Source of the DNA: Spiroplasma helicoides
Lineage (GTDB): Bacteria > Bacillota_I > Bacilli_A > Mycoplasmatales > Mycoplasmataceae
DNA length: 64,000 nucleotides
NCBI RefSeq assembly: GCF_001715535.1
Contig: NZ_CP017015.1
Location: 1,178,001 to 1,242,000 of the forward strand
Direction of reading: 5' to 3'
The notes beneath the pieces were generated by a model, which had not been told where the DNA came from, searched no databases, and saw only the letters and a program-made list of their open reading frames with translations. The translations under genes were made by a program, and so were the position numbers. Below are positions 53,830-64,000 of this stretch, piece by piece; position 1 is the stretch's first letter, and each line of letters opens with the position of its first letter.

Positions 53830-54291
53830 ATGACTTTAGAGAACAAAAAATACACTTTAGATACCGGAGAGCAAATATATTTATCAAATTTAATAGGCTC
53901 AAGAGGTTTGGTTTTATTTTTTTATCCCAAAGCATTCACACCAGGTTGTTCTAGAGAAATAGCAGAATACTCAAAAAGAAAAGATGAATTTATATCATTA
54001 CAATACAATATTGTTGGTGTAAGTGCAGATACAGTCGAAGATCAAAATAAATTTGCTTGTGATTTAGCTGTTGATGTTCCTTTAATTGCCGATGTTGAAA
54101 AAGATTTAGTAAATCAATTTAATCTATGAGGAGAACAAACAAACACTAAGGGAGAAAAATTTATTGGTATCAAAAGAAGTACTTTTATAATAAACTCACA
54201 ATTAGAGGTAACCGATGAATTTGACGGAGTTGATCCTGTTGGTCATATACAAGAGGTTTTAGATAGAATTGAAAGCAAAATTAATAATTAA
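53830..54291 (+). CDS. peroxiredoxin (Bcp/PrxQ-like)
   Basis: A 153-aa thioredoxin-fold peroxidase. The peroxidatic cysteine is in FFYPKAFTPGCSREI near residue 43; the usual resolving cysteine five residues on is not there, but a second cysteine lies at about 77 (FACDLAV). The C-terminal RSTFIINSQ segment matches the family. It reduces hydroperoxides in the cytoplasm. AAGGAGG precedes the ATG. One TGA is Trp. Its last bases form part of the terminator. Confidence 0.93.
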
Positions 54292-54325
54292 AAAAATGGG
54301 GCCAACCCATTTTTTTAATTATTAA
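54285..54325. terminator. bidirectional intrinsic terminator
   Basis: A long inverted repeat (TAATTAAAAAAATGGG, loop, CCCATTTTTTTAATTA) that contains the stop codons of both convergent genes, the peroxiredoxin and the aminotransferase. Confidence 0.88.
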
Positions 54326-55370
54326 TGTAATCTTTAATCAATTTACATAAAAGATTTATTTCTTCTTCTGTATTTTTATAACTAATGCAAAGTCTAAAGC
54401 TATTTATTTTTGCCATATCAGAACCTACGCATATATCATGTTGCTCTAGATATTTGATTAACTTAGTTGCATCAATTCCATCACTACACACATAAACACT
54501 CAAATTATTTACATCTCAATTTTCTTTGTTATATAACTCAAACCCTATTTCTTTCATTTGTGTATCAACAATACTTTTTAATTTATCTATTTTTTGACAT
54601 ATTTCTTTTTTATTCATATATGTAAACAACAAATCTTCATAAATATATGATAAAAGAACTGTATGAAATGTATGGGGTAGCTGACCAGACTCTTGTTCAT
54701 AATGCCAATACAAATCTAGACTAAGATATGTGTTTTTTGCAAATATCTCATAATCTGTATAATTTTTCCTCATTGTTAAAAAAGCAAACCCTGGACTAGA
54801 CAAAAAGTTTTTGGCAGAAGACATTAAAACAAAATCTGCATGTTGATTTAAATCATTGTTTTTTCTATAAAATATTGCATAACTTACAGCATCTAAAAAT
54901 AATAGTTTATTATATTTTTTCATAACTTTGTAAATAGTTTCATATTCATAAAGTTTTCCGTTTGATGTTTCACATACCAGTCCAAAAAACAAATCATATT
55001 TGGTTGTTTTAAAATATTCTTCTAGTTGATCCTCGTTATAACTTCTAATGTCTTCACTAATCTCATCTACAATAAATCCATTATCTGTCAAAACTTTTAT
55101 AATCTTATCAGACCAATATCCAGATCAAATAACAGCTATTTTTTTATTCAAAAGTAAATCCTTATTTAAAGATGTTACAAATATATTCATAAGTTCTAAT
55201 GCTGAAGAAGGTACAGCAAAAACATATTCAGAACCAAATATTTTCTTTAAAATATCTCTAGTTTTATTTAAAAGTTCAACAGATTGCTGCGATCTGTGAA
55301 ATATATTTTCTCTTGTCATTTCACCATGATTCGCCTGTGGTCCAGGTGTAAATAAAATTTGTTTTTTCAT
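54315..55370 (-). CDS. class-V aminotransferase
   Basis: A 351-aa PLP enzyme. The start MKKQILFTPGPQANH and the ENIFHRSQQSVELLNKTR segment are typical of the alanine-glyoxylate/aminoethylphosphonate transaminase branch. LDAVSYAIF holds the Asp that pairs with the pyridine nitrogen, and the PLP lysine is in SSAKNFLSSPGFAFL. The substrate cannot be told from the sequence. TGA-coded Trp in VIWSGYWSDK. It is 15 bases behind pepF. Confidence 0.85.
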
Positions 55371-55385
55371 AAATACTTCCTTTTT

Positions 55386-57161
55386 TTAAATTAATGTTTT
55401 TAATAAAGTTGTTAAGTTTTCAACTTCTCTAATTAACGGAGTGTATGTTTCCTCTTTTAAAAAATCTACACCACAGTCTTTTAAAATATCTAATGGATCT
55501 TTTTTTCCTCCTGATTTTAAAAATTTTAAAATGCTTTCAGGACCATTTTGTTTAAAATCATCATATAATTTGTAGCTAGCTACTATATCGATTGCATATT
55601 TGTATACATAATACGGAGAACCAAAGAAATGTGAAATATATGGTCAATGATAAACTTCTCTATCTTTGTCGTCAAAGATATCATAACCATAACTCATTTC
55701 TACTTTTTTAAATAACTCCATTAATATATCCGAAGTTAAAGGTTCATCTTTTTCCACCAACTTGTGTGCAAGATATTCAAACTCAGCGAATTGTATTTGT
55801 CTGTAAAATGTTGATACTATATCAAATATTCTCTGCTGAATTAAATATATTTTTTCATCTTTATCAGTTACTTTGTTATATAAATAGTCAAATAAAACGT
55901 GTTCATTAAAGGTTGATGCAACTTCAGCTAGAATAATTGGGTAATCATCTAAAGGATATGGTTGTTCTTTTTCGGATAATAAAGTATGAACAGAATGACC
56001 TAGTTCATGTGTCAATGTACTTAGTGAGCTCAACTTGTCATCTCAGTTCATCAAAATTATAGGCTGTACACCAAATCCACCAGATGAATAAGCTCCAGTT
56101 CTTTTAGAAGTATCTTCGTAGTAATCAATTGCATTGTCCCTTAATGCAATTTCAAGATTAGATTGATACTCTTCGCCTAAAACACTCAAAGAGTCTTTTA
56201 CTATTTCAACTGCTTCATCAACATTAAAAGTTTTTTTAAACTCTTTTGTTAATTTCAGTTCTCTATCTGTTGAATAAAATTTTTTTAAACCATACTTTTC
56301 TTTTATCATCAAATAGTAATTTTTTAAAATTTGTATATTATTTTTTCCAACCCTTAAAAGTTCTTCATAAATCTCTGTTGGAACACTATCATTAAACAAT
56401 GACATCTCTAAAGTAGATTGATAATTACGAATCTTATAGTTCTCTACTTGTTTTAGCAAAATGCTTTCATAAATTTTTGCAAAACTATACTTTCTTTTAT
56501 TAACATTTTCAAAATATGCATCTCAAACTAGTTTTCTATTTTCTTGATCATTGATTGGATCAGAATCTTGCATGAAATTTCTAAAAAAAGTTGTATCTAC
56601 TATCACTTTATTGTTATTGATTAGAATTTCTTTTTCTTGTTTATCTGCATAAGAAAGAGTGTCATATAATTCTGCTGTTGCACTTCTACTTCTTTCAACT
56701 TCACTCAACAATTTTTCTTGCTCTTCATTTAAAATGTGTTTAGCTTTTTGTATAACCTTTTTTATTGAGTGGGTGTGTGATTCGAACTCTGAGTTTTTTA
56801 TAAATTCTAAAAGTTTTTGTTCCCCTATTTCAATAATTTCTGGTTCAACAAAACTAGTCTTTATTTCAAACTCTTGTCACATGCTTTGCAATAATGAATT
56901 TAGCTCTTGTAACTCTGCATTTGTTTGATCTACATCATATAAATGTGTGTATTGATTCAGTTTTGCCAACATAAAAGATACATCTTTTTGCATAGTTAAA
57001 TAACTTAAAAATGTATTTTTATCGTTTAATTTACCTTTCATATTTTCTATATCACTTAACTTGTTTTTTAGTAAAATTAAATCATTTTTAAATTCTTGAC
57101 TATTTTTATATAAATGAGAAAAATCTCATTTATATTTATCTTGTGCTTTATTTCTTTTCAT
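55386..57161 (-). CDS. pepF: oligoendopeptidase F (M3B)
   Basis: A 591-aa zinc peptidase. The HEXXH motif is HELGH in STLTHELGHSVHTLLSE near residue 385, with the third ligand glutamate about 25 residues later (AEVASTFNEHVLF). The start MKRNKAQDKYKWDFS is typical. It cuts oligopeptides of about 7 to 17 residues in the cytoplasm. It lies next to the leucyl aminopeptidase cluster, giving a peptide-breakdown neighbourhood. Confidence 0.95.
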
Positions 57162-57230
57162 ACTTTTTATTATATAGTAATTTGGTAGTGTATTTAATAG
57201 ACTATGTATACATAAACACATTTTATAAAT

Positions 57231-57254
57231 AAAAAATTTTGTTGATTAACAAAG
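57231..57254 (-). terminator. intrinsic terminator of the first aminopeptidase gene
   Basis: Arms TTTGTT and AACAAA around a four-base loop with T6 on the minus strand, downstream of the 57274 stop. Confidence 0.6.
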
Positions 57255-57273
57255 TTTTTTTATATTTCTTAAA

Positions 57274-58614
57274 TTATTTATTTGATAATTCAAATAATGT
57301 TCTTGTCATTGTGCCATGACCTCTTTCATCAGCGTAGGCAGTCCCTGCAATGTCAAGATGGATATAAGATTTGTTTTCAGCAAATGAGTTTAAGAATGCT
57401 GCAGCAGTAGATGAACCAGCAGCTCCACTCATCACAGAATTAGTTATATCAGCAATTTTAGATGCTTGCATAACTTTCAAGTGTTCTTCGTCCATTGGCA
57501 ATCTTCAAACTTTTTCTTGTGCTTTTTGTGCACTAACTTCAAACTCTTGATAAAAATCCATATCATTTGTAAATGAACCTGTGTACCAATTTCCCAAAGC
57601 AAATCTTATTGCTCCTGTAAGTGTTGCTATTGTTATCAATCTTTCAGCTTGTAATTCTCTGATTGCATATGTTAAACCATCTGCTAAAACCAATCTACCC
57701 TCTGCATCAGTGTTACCAATTTCCACAGTTTTACCATTCATAGATTTTAAAACTGATGATGTTAATGTTGCCTTAGAACCAATTCTATTATCTGTAAGTA
57801 ATGCAACTGAAACAACGTTACATTTTGCTTCTTTTTTTGCAAGCGCCATTACTGTTGAGCTAACAATTGCCGCTCCAGACATATCAAATTTCATATTAAC
57901 TAAATTAGCAGATCCTTTTAAGTTATATCCACCTGAGTCAAAGGTAATTCCTTTACCAACATAAGCGGTTCTTTTTTTACTAGAGTCACCCACATATTCT
58001 AGTATAACTACTCTTGCATCAACCGATGAACCAGCGTTTACACCAAGAAGTAAACCCATTTCTTTTTTTTCAATTTCTTTTTTATCTAAAATTGTAACTT
58101 TCAGGTTTTTTATGTTTTTTGCTTTTGCTTGAATTTTCTCAGCAATATAAACTGATGTTCCTACATTTGGTGGTAAATCTTGTAAATCTCTTGCAAAGTT
58201 TACAAATTCCATTTTAATTTCTGAATTTTTAAAAACTGACTCGTACTTCTTATCAAATAAAATATTTATGATGTTTTTATTATTTGTTGTTTTTTCTTTT
58301 AATGAGTATTGTAAATGTAATTGAAAAAAGACACACTCAACAATTAACTGAAATACTTCTTCTTTGTTTTCATATAAGTTAACAAAAGAATCTAAATCTA
58401 TATTTAGATTATATTTATTTCCAGATAGAAATTTTTGTAAATGTTCATTTAATGATTGAAAATTTTGACTTTTATCAATGCAAAAGCAAATAACTCCTTT
58501 TTCACCATCCAAAGATGTAACCCCATGCTCTTTTATTATGTAACTTTTATCAATTTTTTCTTTATCGAAAGCTATTAATGTTAATTCTTGTTTTTCTTTA
58601 TTTATTGTTATCAT
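57274..58614 (-). CDS. pepA: leucyl aminopeptidase, M17, copy 1 of 4
   Basis: A 446-aa cytoplasmic metallopeptidase that removes N-terminal residues from peptides. Metal and catalytic residues are intact: VGKGITFDSGGYNLK, MKFDMSGAA and NTDAEGRLVLADG. The C-terminal HLDIAGTA is kept and the end reads GHGTMTRTL. It is the copy nearest the family in this respect. Its own promoter must be in the 83-bp gap, since a terminator lies ahead. AGGAGG-type site and ATG at 58614. Confidence 0.93.
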
Positions 58615-58673
58615 AAATCCTCCATTTTTTTAATTTTAACATTCTTTACTAATACTTAATGAATTAAGATACA

Positions 58674-58700
58674 AAAAAATTGTACAATGTACAATTTTTA
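58674..58700 (-). terminator. intrinsic terminator between aminopeptidase copies 1 and 2
   Basis: AAATTGTAC, ATT, GTACAATTT on the minus strand followed by T7. It ends the unit of copies 4-3-2. Confidence 0.8.
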
Positions 58701-60038
58701 TTTTTTAAGTAATTCAAACATTGATTTCAACATTGGTGCATTTCCTCTGTTATCTGAATCCGCAGTCAATGCTATATCTAAATGAATGTATGGTTTTTCT
58801 TCTGCAAAAACATTTAAGAAAGCTGCTGCAGTAGATGAACCAGCTTCTCTGATGCTTCCTAAATTTGAAAGATCAGCAATTTTAGAGCATTTCATAACTT
58901 CTAAATGATCTTTTGTTAGTGGAAGTTGTCATAAAGGTTCGTGCGCTTTTTTAGATGCATCCATAAATTCACTATGGAAAGTTTCATCGTTAGTGAATGA
59001 CCCTGTGAATCATCTTCCTAATGAAAAAATCATTGCTCCTGTAAGTGTTGCCACTGTCATTAATCTATCTGCTTTTAGATTTCTAACCGCATAAGTCATT
59101 CCATCTGCTAAAACCAGTCTACCCTCTGCATCAGTGTTACCAATTTCCACAGTTTTACCATTCATAGATTTTACAACAGATTCAGTTAAAGTAGCATGAC
59201 CACCAATTCTGTTATCTGTCAACATAGCAACTGAAACAACATTGCATTTTGCTTTTGCTTTTGCTAGTGCTATAACAGTTGATGAAACTATAGCTGACCC
59301 TGACATATCAAACTTCATACCAATTAATGATGTAGAAGGTTTTAAGTTATATCCCCCTGAGTCAAATGTTATTCCTTTTCCAACTAAAACAGTTCTTGGA
59401 AGAGATGGGTCAGTAACATATTCTAAAATAACAACTCTTGGATCAACATGAGACCCAGCATTTACAGATAAGAATAATCCCATACCATGTTGTTCAGCTT
59501 CTTTTTTACCAAGAACTGTAACTTTTATTTCTTTTATTTCTTTTGCTTTTTTTTCAATTAAGTTTGCTACTTCAACAGAAGTTGCGACGTTTGGTGGCAT
59601 ATCTTGTAAGTCTCTTGCAAAATTTACATGCTCCATTTTAATTTGTGACGTTTCTAAAACTGATTGATATTTTTCATCAAACATTAACTCATATTTTTTA
59701 CATGAGTCATTTTCTTTGACTTCACCTTTTAAAACATATGAACAATGTTTTGCAAACATTATTGCCTCTACATAAACTTGAAATGCAGAATCTTTATCAT
59801 CATATAAAGATACTACTGAATCTAAATCAACATTCAAGTCATATTTTGCATTTGCAACTGCACTTGCAAAACCTTTTGCTGATTTACAAATTGCTTCTTT
59901 TGGATCTACACAGTGATATAAAGTTTTTTCTTCTGAAATTAATGTTGTAGCTCCTGGTTCTAAAATTACAATTGAATTTACTTTACTTTCTTTTGTTACA
60001 GCTTTTAATGTAACATCAAATTTTTTATTATGTGCCAT
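58698..60038 (-). CDS. pepA: leucyl aminopeptidase, M17, copy 2 of 4
   Basis: A 446-aa paralogue. The active-site residues are all present (VGKGITFDSGGYNLK, MKFDMSG, NTDAEGRLVLADG). The C-terminal HLDIAGTA motif has become HLDIALTA, and the glycine-rich loop after it is GNAPMLKSM. So metal chemistry is kept but the rim differs, perhaps altering oligomer or substrate contacts. Third gene of an operon after copies 4 and 3 (19 bases behind copy 3). Confidence 0.92.
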
Positions 60039-60057
60039 TTTATTTTCTCCTAATTCT

Positions 60058-61401
60058 TTATTTATTTTTTACTTTCAACAACTCAAACAAAGTATTCATC
60101 ATTGGTGCATTTCCTCTACCATTTAAATCAGCTGTTCCTGCAATATCTAAATGAATGTATGGTTTTTCTTCTGCAAATGATTTTAAAAATGCAGCAGCAG
60201 TACATGAATATGCACCTTCTTTTGTTGAAAGTTCACAATTAGCAACATCTGCTATTTTTGAATATTTTAGTACTTCATAATGCTCATCTAATATTGGCAT
60301 TCTTCAAATAAGTTCCTTAGATTTAGTTGATGCATTTTCAAACTTTGTATAAAAGTTATTACAAGTTGCAAATACACCAGTTTGTCATATACCTAAAGCA
60401 GAGAATATTGATCCTGTAAGTGTTGCTATGGTTACCAACCTCTCAGCCTTTTCTTCTCTTAGCGCATATGTCATTCCATCGGCAAGCACTAATCTACCTT
60501 CTGCATCTGTATCAGCAATTTCAACTGTTTTACCATTCATAGATTTAATGACTGATTCTGGAAGAGTGGCATGACCACCAATTCTGTTATCTGTCAGCAT
60601 AGCAACTGAAATTACGTTGCATTTTGCATTTGCTTTTGCTAACGCTATAACAGTTGCACTAGCAATTGCAGCTCCGGACATATCGTATTTCATATTTTCT
60701 AAGTATCTTGCTGGTTTAAGATTATACCCACCTGAGTCAAAAGTTATTCCTTTACCAACAAGTGCTGTACGTTTTTCATCTGGATCACCAATATATTCCA
60801 ATACCACAATTCTCGGATCAACATATGAACCAGCATTCACCGATAAGAACAATCCCATTCCGTAATCTTGTGCTTCTTTTTTCCCATATACTTTAATATT
60901 TATATTAGAAACTTCTTTAGCTTTTTTAACAATCATTTCAGCAATATCAACTGACGTTGCTAAATTTGGTGGCATGTCTTGTAAGTCTCTTGCAAAATTT
61001 AGATACTCCATTTTAATTACTGATGTTTCATAAATATCTTTGTACATTTCATCAAATAAAATATTGTATTGTTTGTAATCTGTTTTGTCTTTTAACTCTC
61101 ATTGTTTGTGTTTGACAAACATAATTGATTCTAAGTATACCTGAAATACTTCTTCTTTATTTTCATAAAGTTCTAAAACTGAATTCATATCAATATCAAT
61201 ATCATACTTAATAGATTTAAAAGCTTTTTCTAAATTTTTACTTACTTTATGTAAAGATTCTTTTGGGTCAATACATAAATAAATAACTTTTTCTTCTGAA
61301 AATAATGTTATATTATTTTTTTCTAAAACTATTAGTGAGTTTTGCTTGCTAGTATTTGAAACAAATTTCAAAGTTAGTTCAAATTTTTTTTCTAGTCCCA
61401 T
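60058..61401 (-). CDS. pepA: leucyl aminopeptidase, M17, copy 3 of 4
   Basis: A 447-aa paralogue with intact VGKGITFDSGGYNLK, MKYDMSGAA and DTDAEGRLVLADG. The last motif is HLDIAGTA as usual, but the loop is GNAPMMNTL. It starts one base after the stop of copy 4, so they are coupled. It and copy 4 are closest to each other (NFARDLQDMPPNLATSVD, YGKKEAQDYGMGLFL). Confidence 0.92.
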
Positions 61402-61402
61402 T

Positions 61403-62773
61403 TTAATTTACCTCGTTTTCTACACCTGATTCATTTTTAAAGAGTTCAAATAGAGTTCTTAGCATTGGTGCTTTACCTCTACCTTCAAAATCTGCTGTGT
61501 TTGCTATATCTAAATGAATGTATGGTTTTTCTTCTGCAAAAGCATTCAAAAATGCAGTTGGTGTACACAATTTCCCACCTAGTGCTTTTGATATTTCACA
61601 GTTAGCAACATCTGCTATATTGCTACATTCCATAACTTCATAATGCTCTTCTAAAAGTGGCAACCGTCATGACATTTCTCCAGCTTTTTTGGATGCTGTT
61701 TCAAAAGTTTTATAGAAACTATCACAAGTTGAAAACACTCCTGTATGTCATATACCAAAAGCAAGGAAAATAACTAGTGTTAAAGTTGCAATCGTTACTA
61801 CTCTCTCTGCTTTTAATTCTCGAATAGCAAATGTTATACCATCTGCAAGGACAAGTCTACCTTCTGCATCTGTGTCTGTAATTTCAACTGTTTTGCCGTT
61901 CATAGATTTGAATACAGATTCAGAAAGTGTTGCATGACCACCGATTCTATTATCTGTCAACATGGCAACTGCAACTATATTACATTTTGCATTTGCTTTT
62001 GCTAAAGCCATTACTGTTGAACATACAATAGCAGCACCAGACATATCAAACTTCATATTTTGTAGTTCTTGACTATTTTTTAAGTTGTAACCTCCAGAAT
62101 CAAATGTGATACCTTTTCCAACAAGTGCTGTGCGTTTTGCATTTGATTCTCCAACATATTCAAGCACAACAATTCTTGGATCAACATAAGAACCTGCATT
62201 AACTGCTAAGAATAGTCCCATTCCGTAATCTTGTGCTTCTTTTTTTCCATATACTTTTATATTTATATTTGGTATATCTTTTGCTTTATTAACTATTATG
62301 TCTGCTACATCAACTGATGTTGCTAAGTTTGGTGGCATGTCTTGCAAGTCTCTTGCAAAATTTAGATACTCCATTTTAATGAGGCTATTTTCATACAACT
62401 CATCATAATCACTTCCAAATAATAAATTATAAGATTCTTTTATACACTCTTTCTCTTTCAAATTATATGGCTGATGGTTTTCAAACATTAATGTTTCCAC
62501 TATAGTTTGAAAAACTTCTTTTTTATTTTCAAATAAATTTACAAATGAGTCAATATCAATATTCAAATCATATTTATTTGTATTAACAAACTTAGATATG
62601 ACTGATTTTAATTTATTTATTTTTATTTTTGAATCTAAGCAAAAATACAAGGTCTTATCTTCTGATATCAAAGTAGTTGTTTGATCTTCTTTAATAACCA
62701 TTGGACCAACTTCTTGCTTTTTGCTAAAAGCTTTTAAAGTTAAGTCAAAAGATTTTGTATTTTTTGTAATCAT
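61403..62773 (-). CDS. pepA: leucyl aminopeptidase, M17, copy 4 of 4
   Basis: A 456-aa paralogue, first in the operon. Catalytic residues are intact (VGKGITFDSGGYNLK, MKFDMSGAA, DTDAEGRLVLADG). The C-terminal motif is HLDIANTA and the loop GKAPMLRTL; a short Glu/Asn-rich tail is extra. GGAG lies nine bases before the ATG. Confidence 0.92.
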
Positions 62774-62816
62774 TTCTCATTTCTCCTACAATTCTTATAT
62801 TATCACATAATTTTTA

Positions 62817-63416
62817 CTAATAAATTTGAAATTTGTTATTGCATAACTTGTTTTTGCATACACCGTATACAAATAATTTGAAGGTTTTAGAGTTTTTAAC
62901 ATAACTCAAATATGTTCTTTTTACACCATGTCCATTGTCACATCTCATTTTCATGTTGGCTAATTTTGTGTTCAAATTTGTAAACTTAGACTTGAAGAGA
63001 TAAATATAATAGGTTTCTTTCTTTAAACGTTGGTTCTGCTCATTAATTTTAGCTAGTGTCACAAATCTAATGTTTTCAATATTATTTTCTTTACTTCTAA
63101 TTTTTCTAGATTGCTTATTTTTAGCTTTATAGTTATTGATGTGTGTTTTTCACCTTTTTTTAATATTAGTAGATTCTCCAATGTAACTAAATTTAAGATT
63201 ATCCTTATTGTCTAGTGAGAATATTAAATAAACACCTGAAACATTGTCCTCATAATTATTTAGGTTTGATACGTTAAAAATCTGATTATCATATCTTGTA
63301 ATAATATCATTAATTATACTATTGCAATATTGTTGACTTGTTGCTTTGTAAAGCTCTTCCTTTGAAGATTTTATTTTTTTAACTCATAAATATTTTTTAT
63401 AAAAATCATCCTGCAT
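62817..63416 (-). CDS. GIY-YIG nuclease-domain protein
   Basis: A 199-aa protein. Residues about 55-135 fit the GIY-YIG fold: SGVYLIFS (GVY), FSYIGESTNIKKRWKTH (YIG plus the catalytic Arg), and a glutamate in LKKETYYIYLFK that could be the metal ligand. The C-terminal part has Cys residues spaced C-x4-H and C-x4-C (MRCDNGH, VCKNKLC), like a small zinc ribbon. The protein might cut DNA; host function and target are unknown. The first 50 residues are unassigned. Confidence 0.75.
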
Positions 63417-63674
63417 ACAAATCCACCTTAAAGATAATGGTTTAAAAGTTAATATATATATTTTAACAAATATTAATTTTAATAAAATAATAAAAAGAAT
63501 AGTAGTGTAAAATATATATATGATTTCAATTAGAGATCATATTAAAGTTGAAAATAAATCATACTTATATTATGTGTCGAGAGTTTATTGGAAAATAAAG
63601 TTTTTTTATTTCTTAATTTTTTTTTACTATAATTCAAGTTTATTATATTAGTATACAAAAAAGAGGGGTACAAT
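63417..63674. other. intergenic region
   Basis: 258 bp between divergent genes, AT-rich. A 43-codon plus-strand frame (63521-63652) lacks a ribosome binding site and is hydrophobic by base composition only, so it is not called. The promoter of the gene at 63675 should lie in the last 60 bases. Confidence 0.5.
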
Positions 63675-64000
63675 ATGGAAAATCCATTAGGAAATGTTAG
63701 CTGGGTTGTAGCTATTGTTTTAGCAGTATTCATGTGGGCATCATTATCAATGTTTCCCAATTATTATCGACACAAGAAAGTTTATTTAACTATAAGAATA
63801 GTTCTTATTATATTCTTGCTATTTACACAAATTGAAAGAACAGTTTATTTAGGGGGAGTACATCAAAAAGACTTTATTGATGCTGCCACAAATCCTAATA
63901 ATCCAAACTATGATGTTGTTCAAAGTGCAAAAAACTCAGGATTATATTTAAATAATGCTTATGAAGGTCAAGAATGATATCAAAATCCAGTTAATTACTT
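63675..64000 (+). CDS. membrane protein, N-terminal part (runs off the window)
   Basis: At least 108 residues. Hydrophobic segments at about 8-28 and 40-55 are followed by a polar loop (KDFIDAATNPNNPNYDVV). GAGGGG precedes the ATG. No family recognised; the W residues use both TGG and TGA. The C-terminus is beyond the window. Confidence 0.75.

Noticed and set aside
63521-63652. Small plus-strand frame of 43 codons before the last gene
   Set aside because: No ribosome binding site, and its hydrophobicity follows from T-rich DNA.
1-64000. CRISPR arrays, rRNA operons, tRNA genes or a replication origin
   Set aside because: No spaced repeats, conserved rRNA blocks, cloverleaf folds with T-loop consensus or DnaA-box clusters were seen on reading both strands.

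Overview
The window reads as a mollicute chromosome from the Spiroplasma/Mesoplasma/Entomoplasma group. It is extremely AT-rich, and nearly every long gene is open only if TGA is read as tryptophan (genetic code 4), so all CDS coordinates here use that code. Many lipoproteins share an N-terminus of the type MKKLLSLLAATGLVATS..C. There are lipoyl-dependent pyruvate dehydrogenase genes and tandem peptidases, and no cell-wall genes. No rRNA, tRNA or CRISPR array was seen. The species cannot be fixed from the sequence.

Layout. 1-7.6 kb: a cut-off lipoprotein, a decayed lipoprotein relic, an ABC ATPase, and a convergent five-gene minus-strand operon. That operon encodes a lipoprotein, a secreted protein, two ABC-2-type permeases and a large membrane-anchored GH85 endo-beta-N-acetylglucosaminidase. 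7.6-16.1 kb: a citrate-fermentation locus with a 2-hydroxycarboxylate transporter, citD, citE, citF, a CitX-GntR fusion, citC, convergent citG and a KDPG-aldolase-family protein. Citrate would be imported and split to acetate and oxaloacetate; the aldolase-family protein may decarboxylate oxaloacetate to pyruvate (inference). Two perfect 12-bp palindromes precede the operon and suit the GntR half of the fusion. 16.1-21.3 kb: a small lipoprotein, an 810-aa membrane protein with a zinc-finger-like tail, an IS3-family element and another lipoprotein. 21.4-29.1 kb: a signal-less paralogue of a large lipoprotein, an AEC carrier with a D-2-hydroxyacid dehydrogenase, a TSUP permease and a 635-aa repeat lipoprotein.

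29.1-36 kb is a lipoprotein and insertion-sequence zone. Two 1,220-bp IS3-type copies that look identical, each with 3-bp target duplications, lie in direct orientation, and one splits a 717-aa lipoprotein gene. 36-39 kb holds a candidate small RNA and two paralogous PAP2 phosphatases. 39-46.3 kb holds alaS, a lipoprotein broken by two opposite homopolymer indels, two unknown genes, and an acidic-amino-acid-type symporter. The symporter is preceded by a 23-codon leader peptide (Asn-Asn-Asp-Asp-Asn-Asn) and mutually exclusive antiterminator and terminator hairpins. That arrangement looks like a transcription attenuator. 46.3-52.7 kb is the lplA-pdhA-pdhB-pdhC-pdhD operon. 52.9-57.2 kb has a Cof-type phosphatase, a peroxiredoxin, a class-V aminotransferase and oligoendopeptidase F. 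57.3-62.8 kb holds four tandem M17 leucyl aminopeptidases. A GIY-YIG protein and a cut-off membrane protein close the window.

Taken together the region covers acquisition and fermentation of organic acids (citrate, pyruvate via PDH, D-lactate), peptide breakdown, amino-acid uptake, host-glycan trimming and a fast-changing lipoprotein surface reshaped by insertion sequences.
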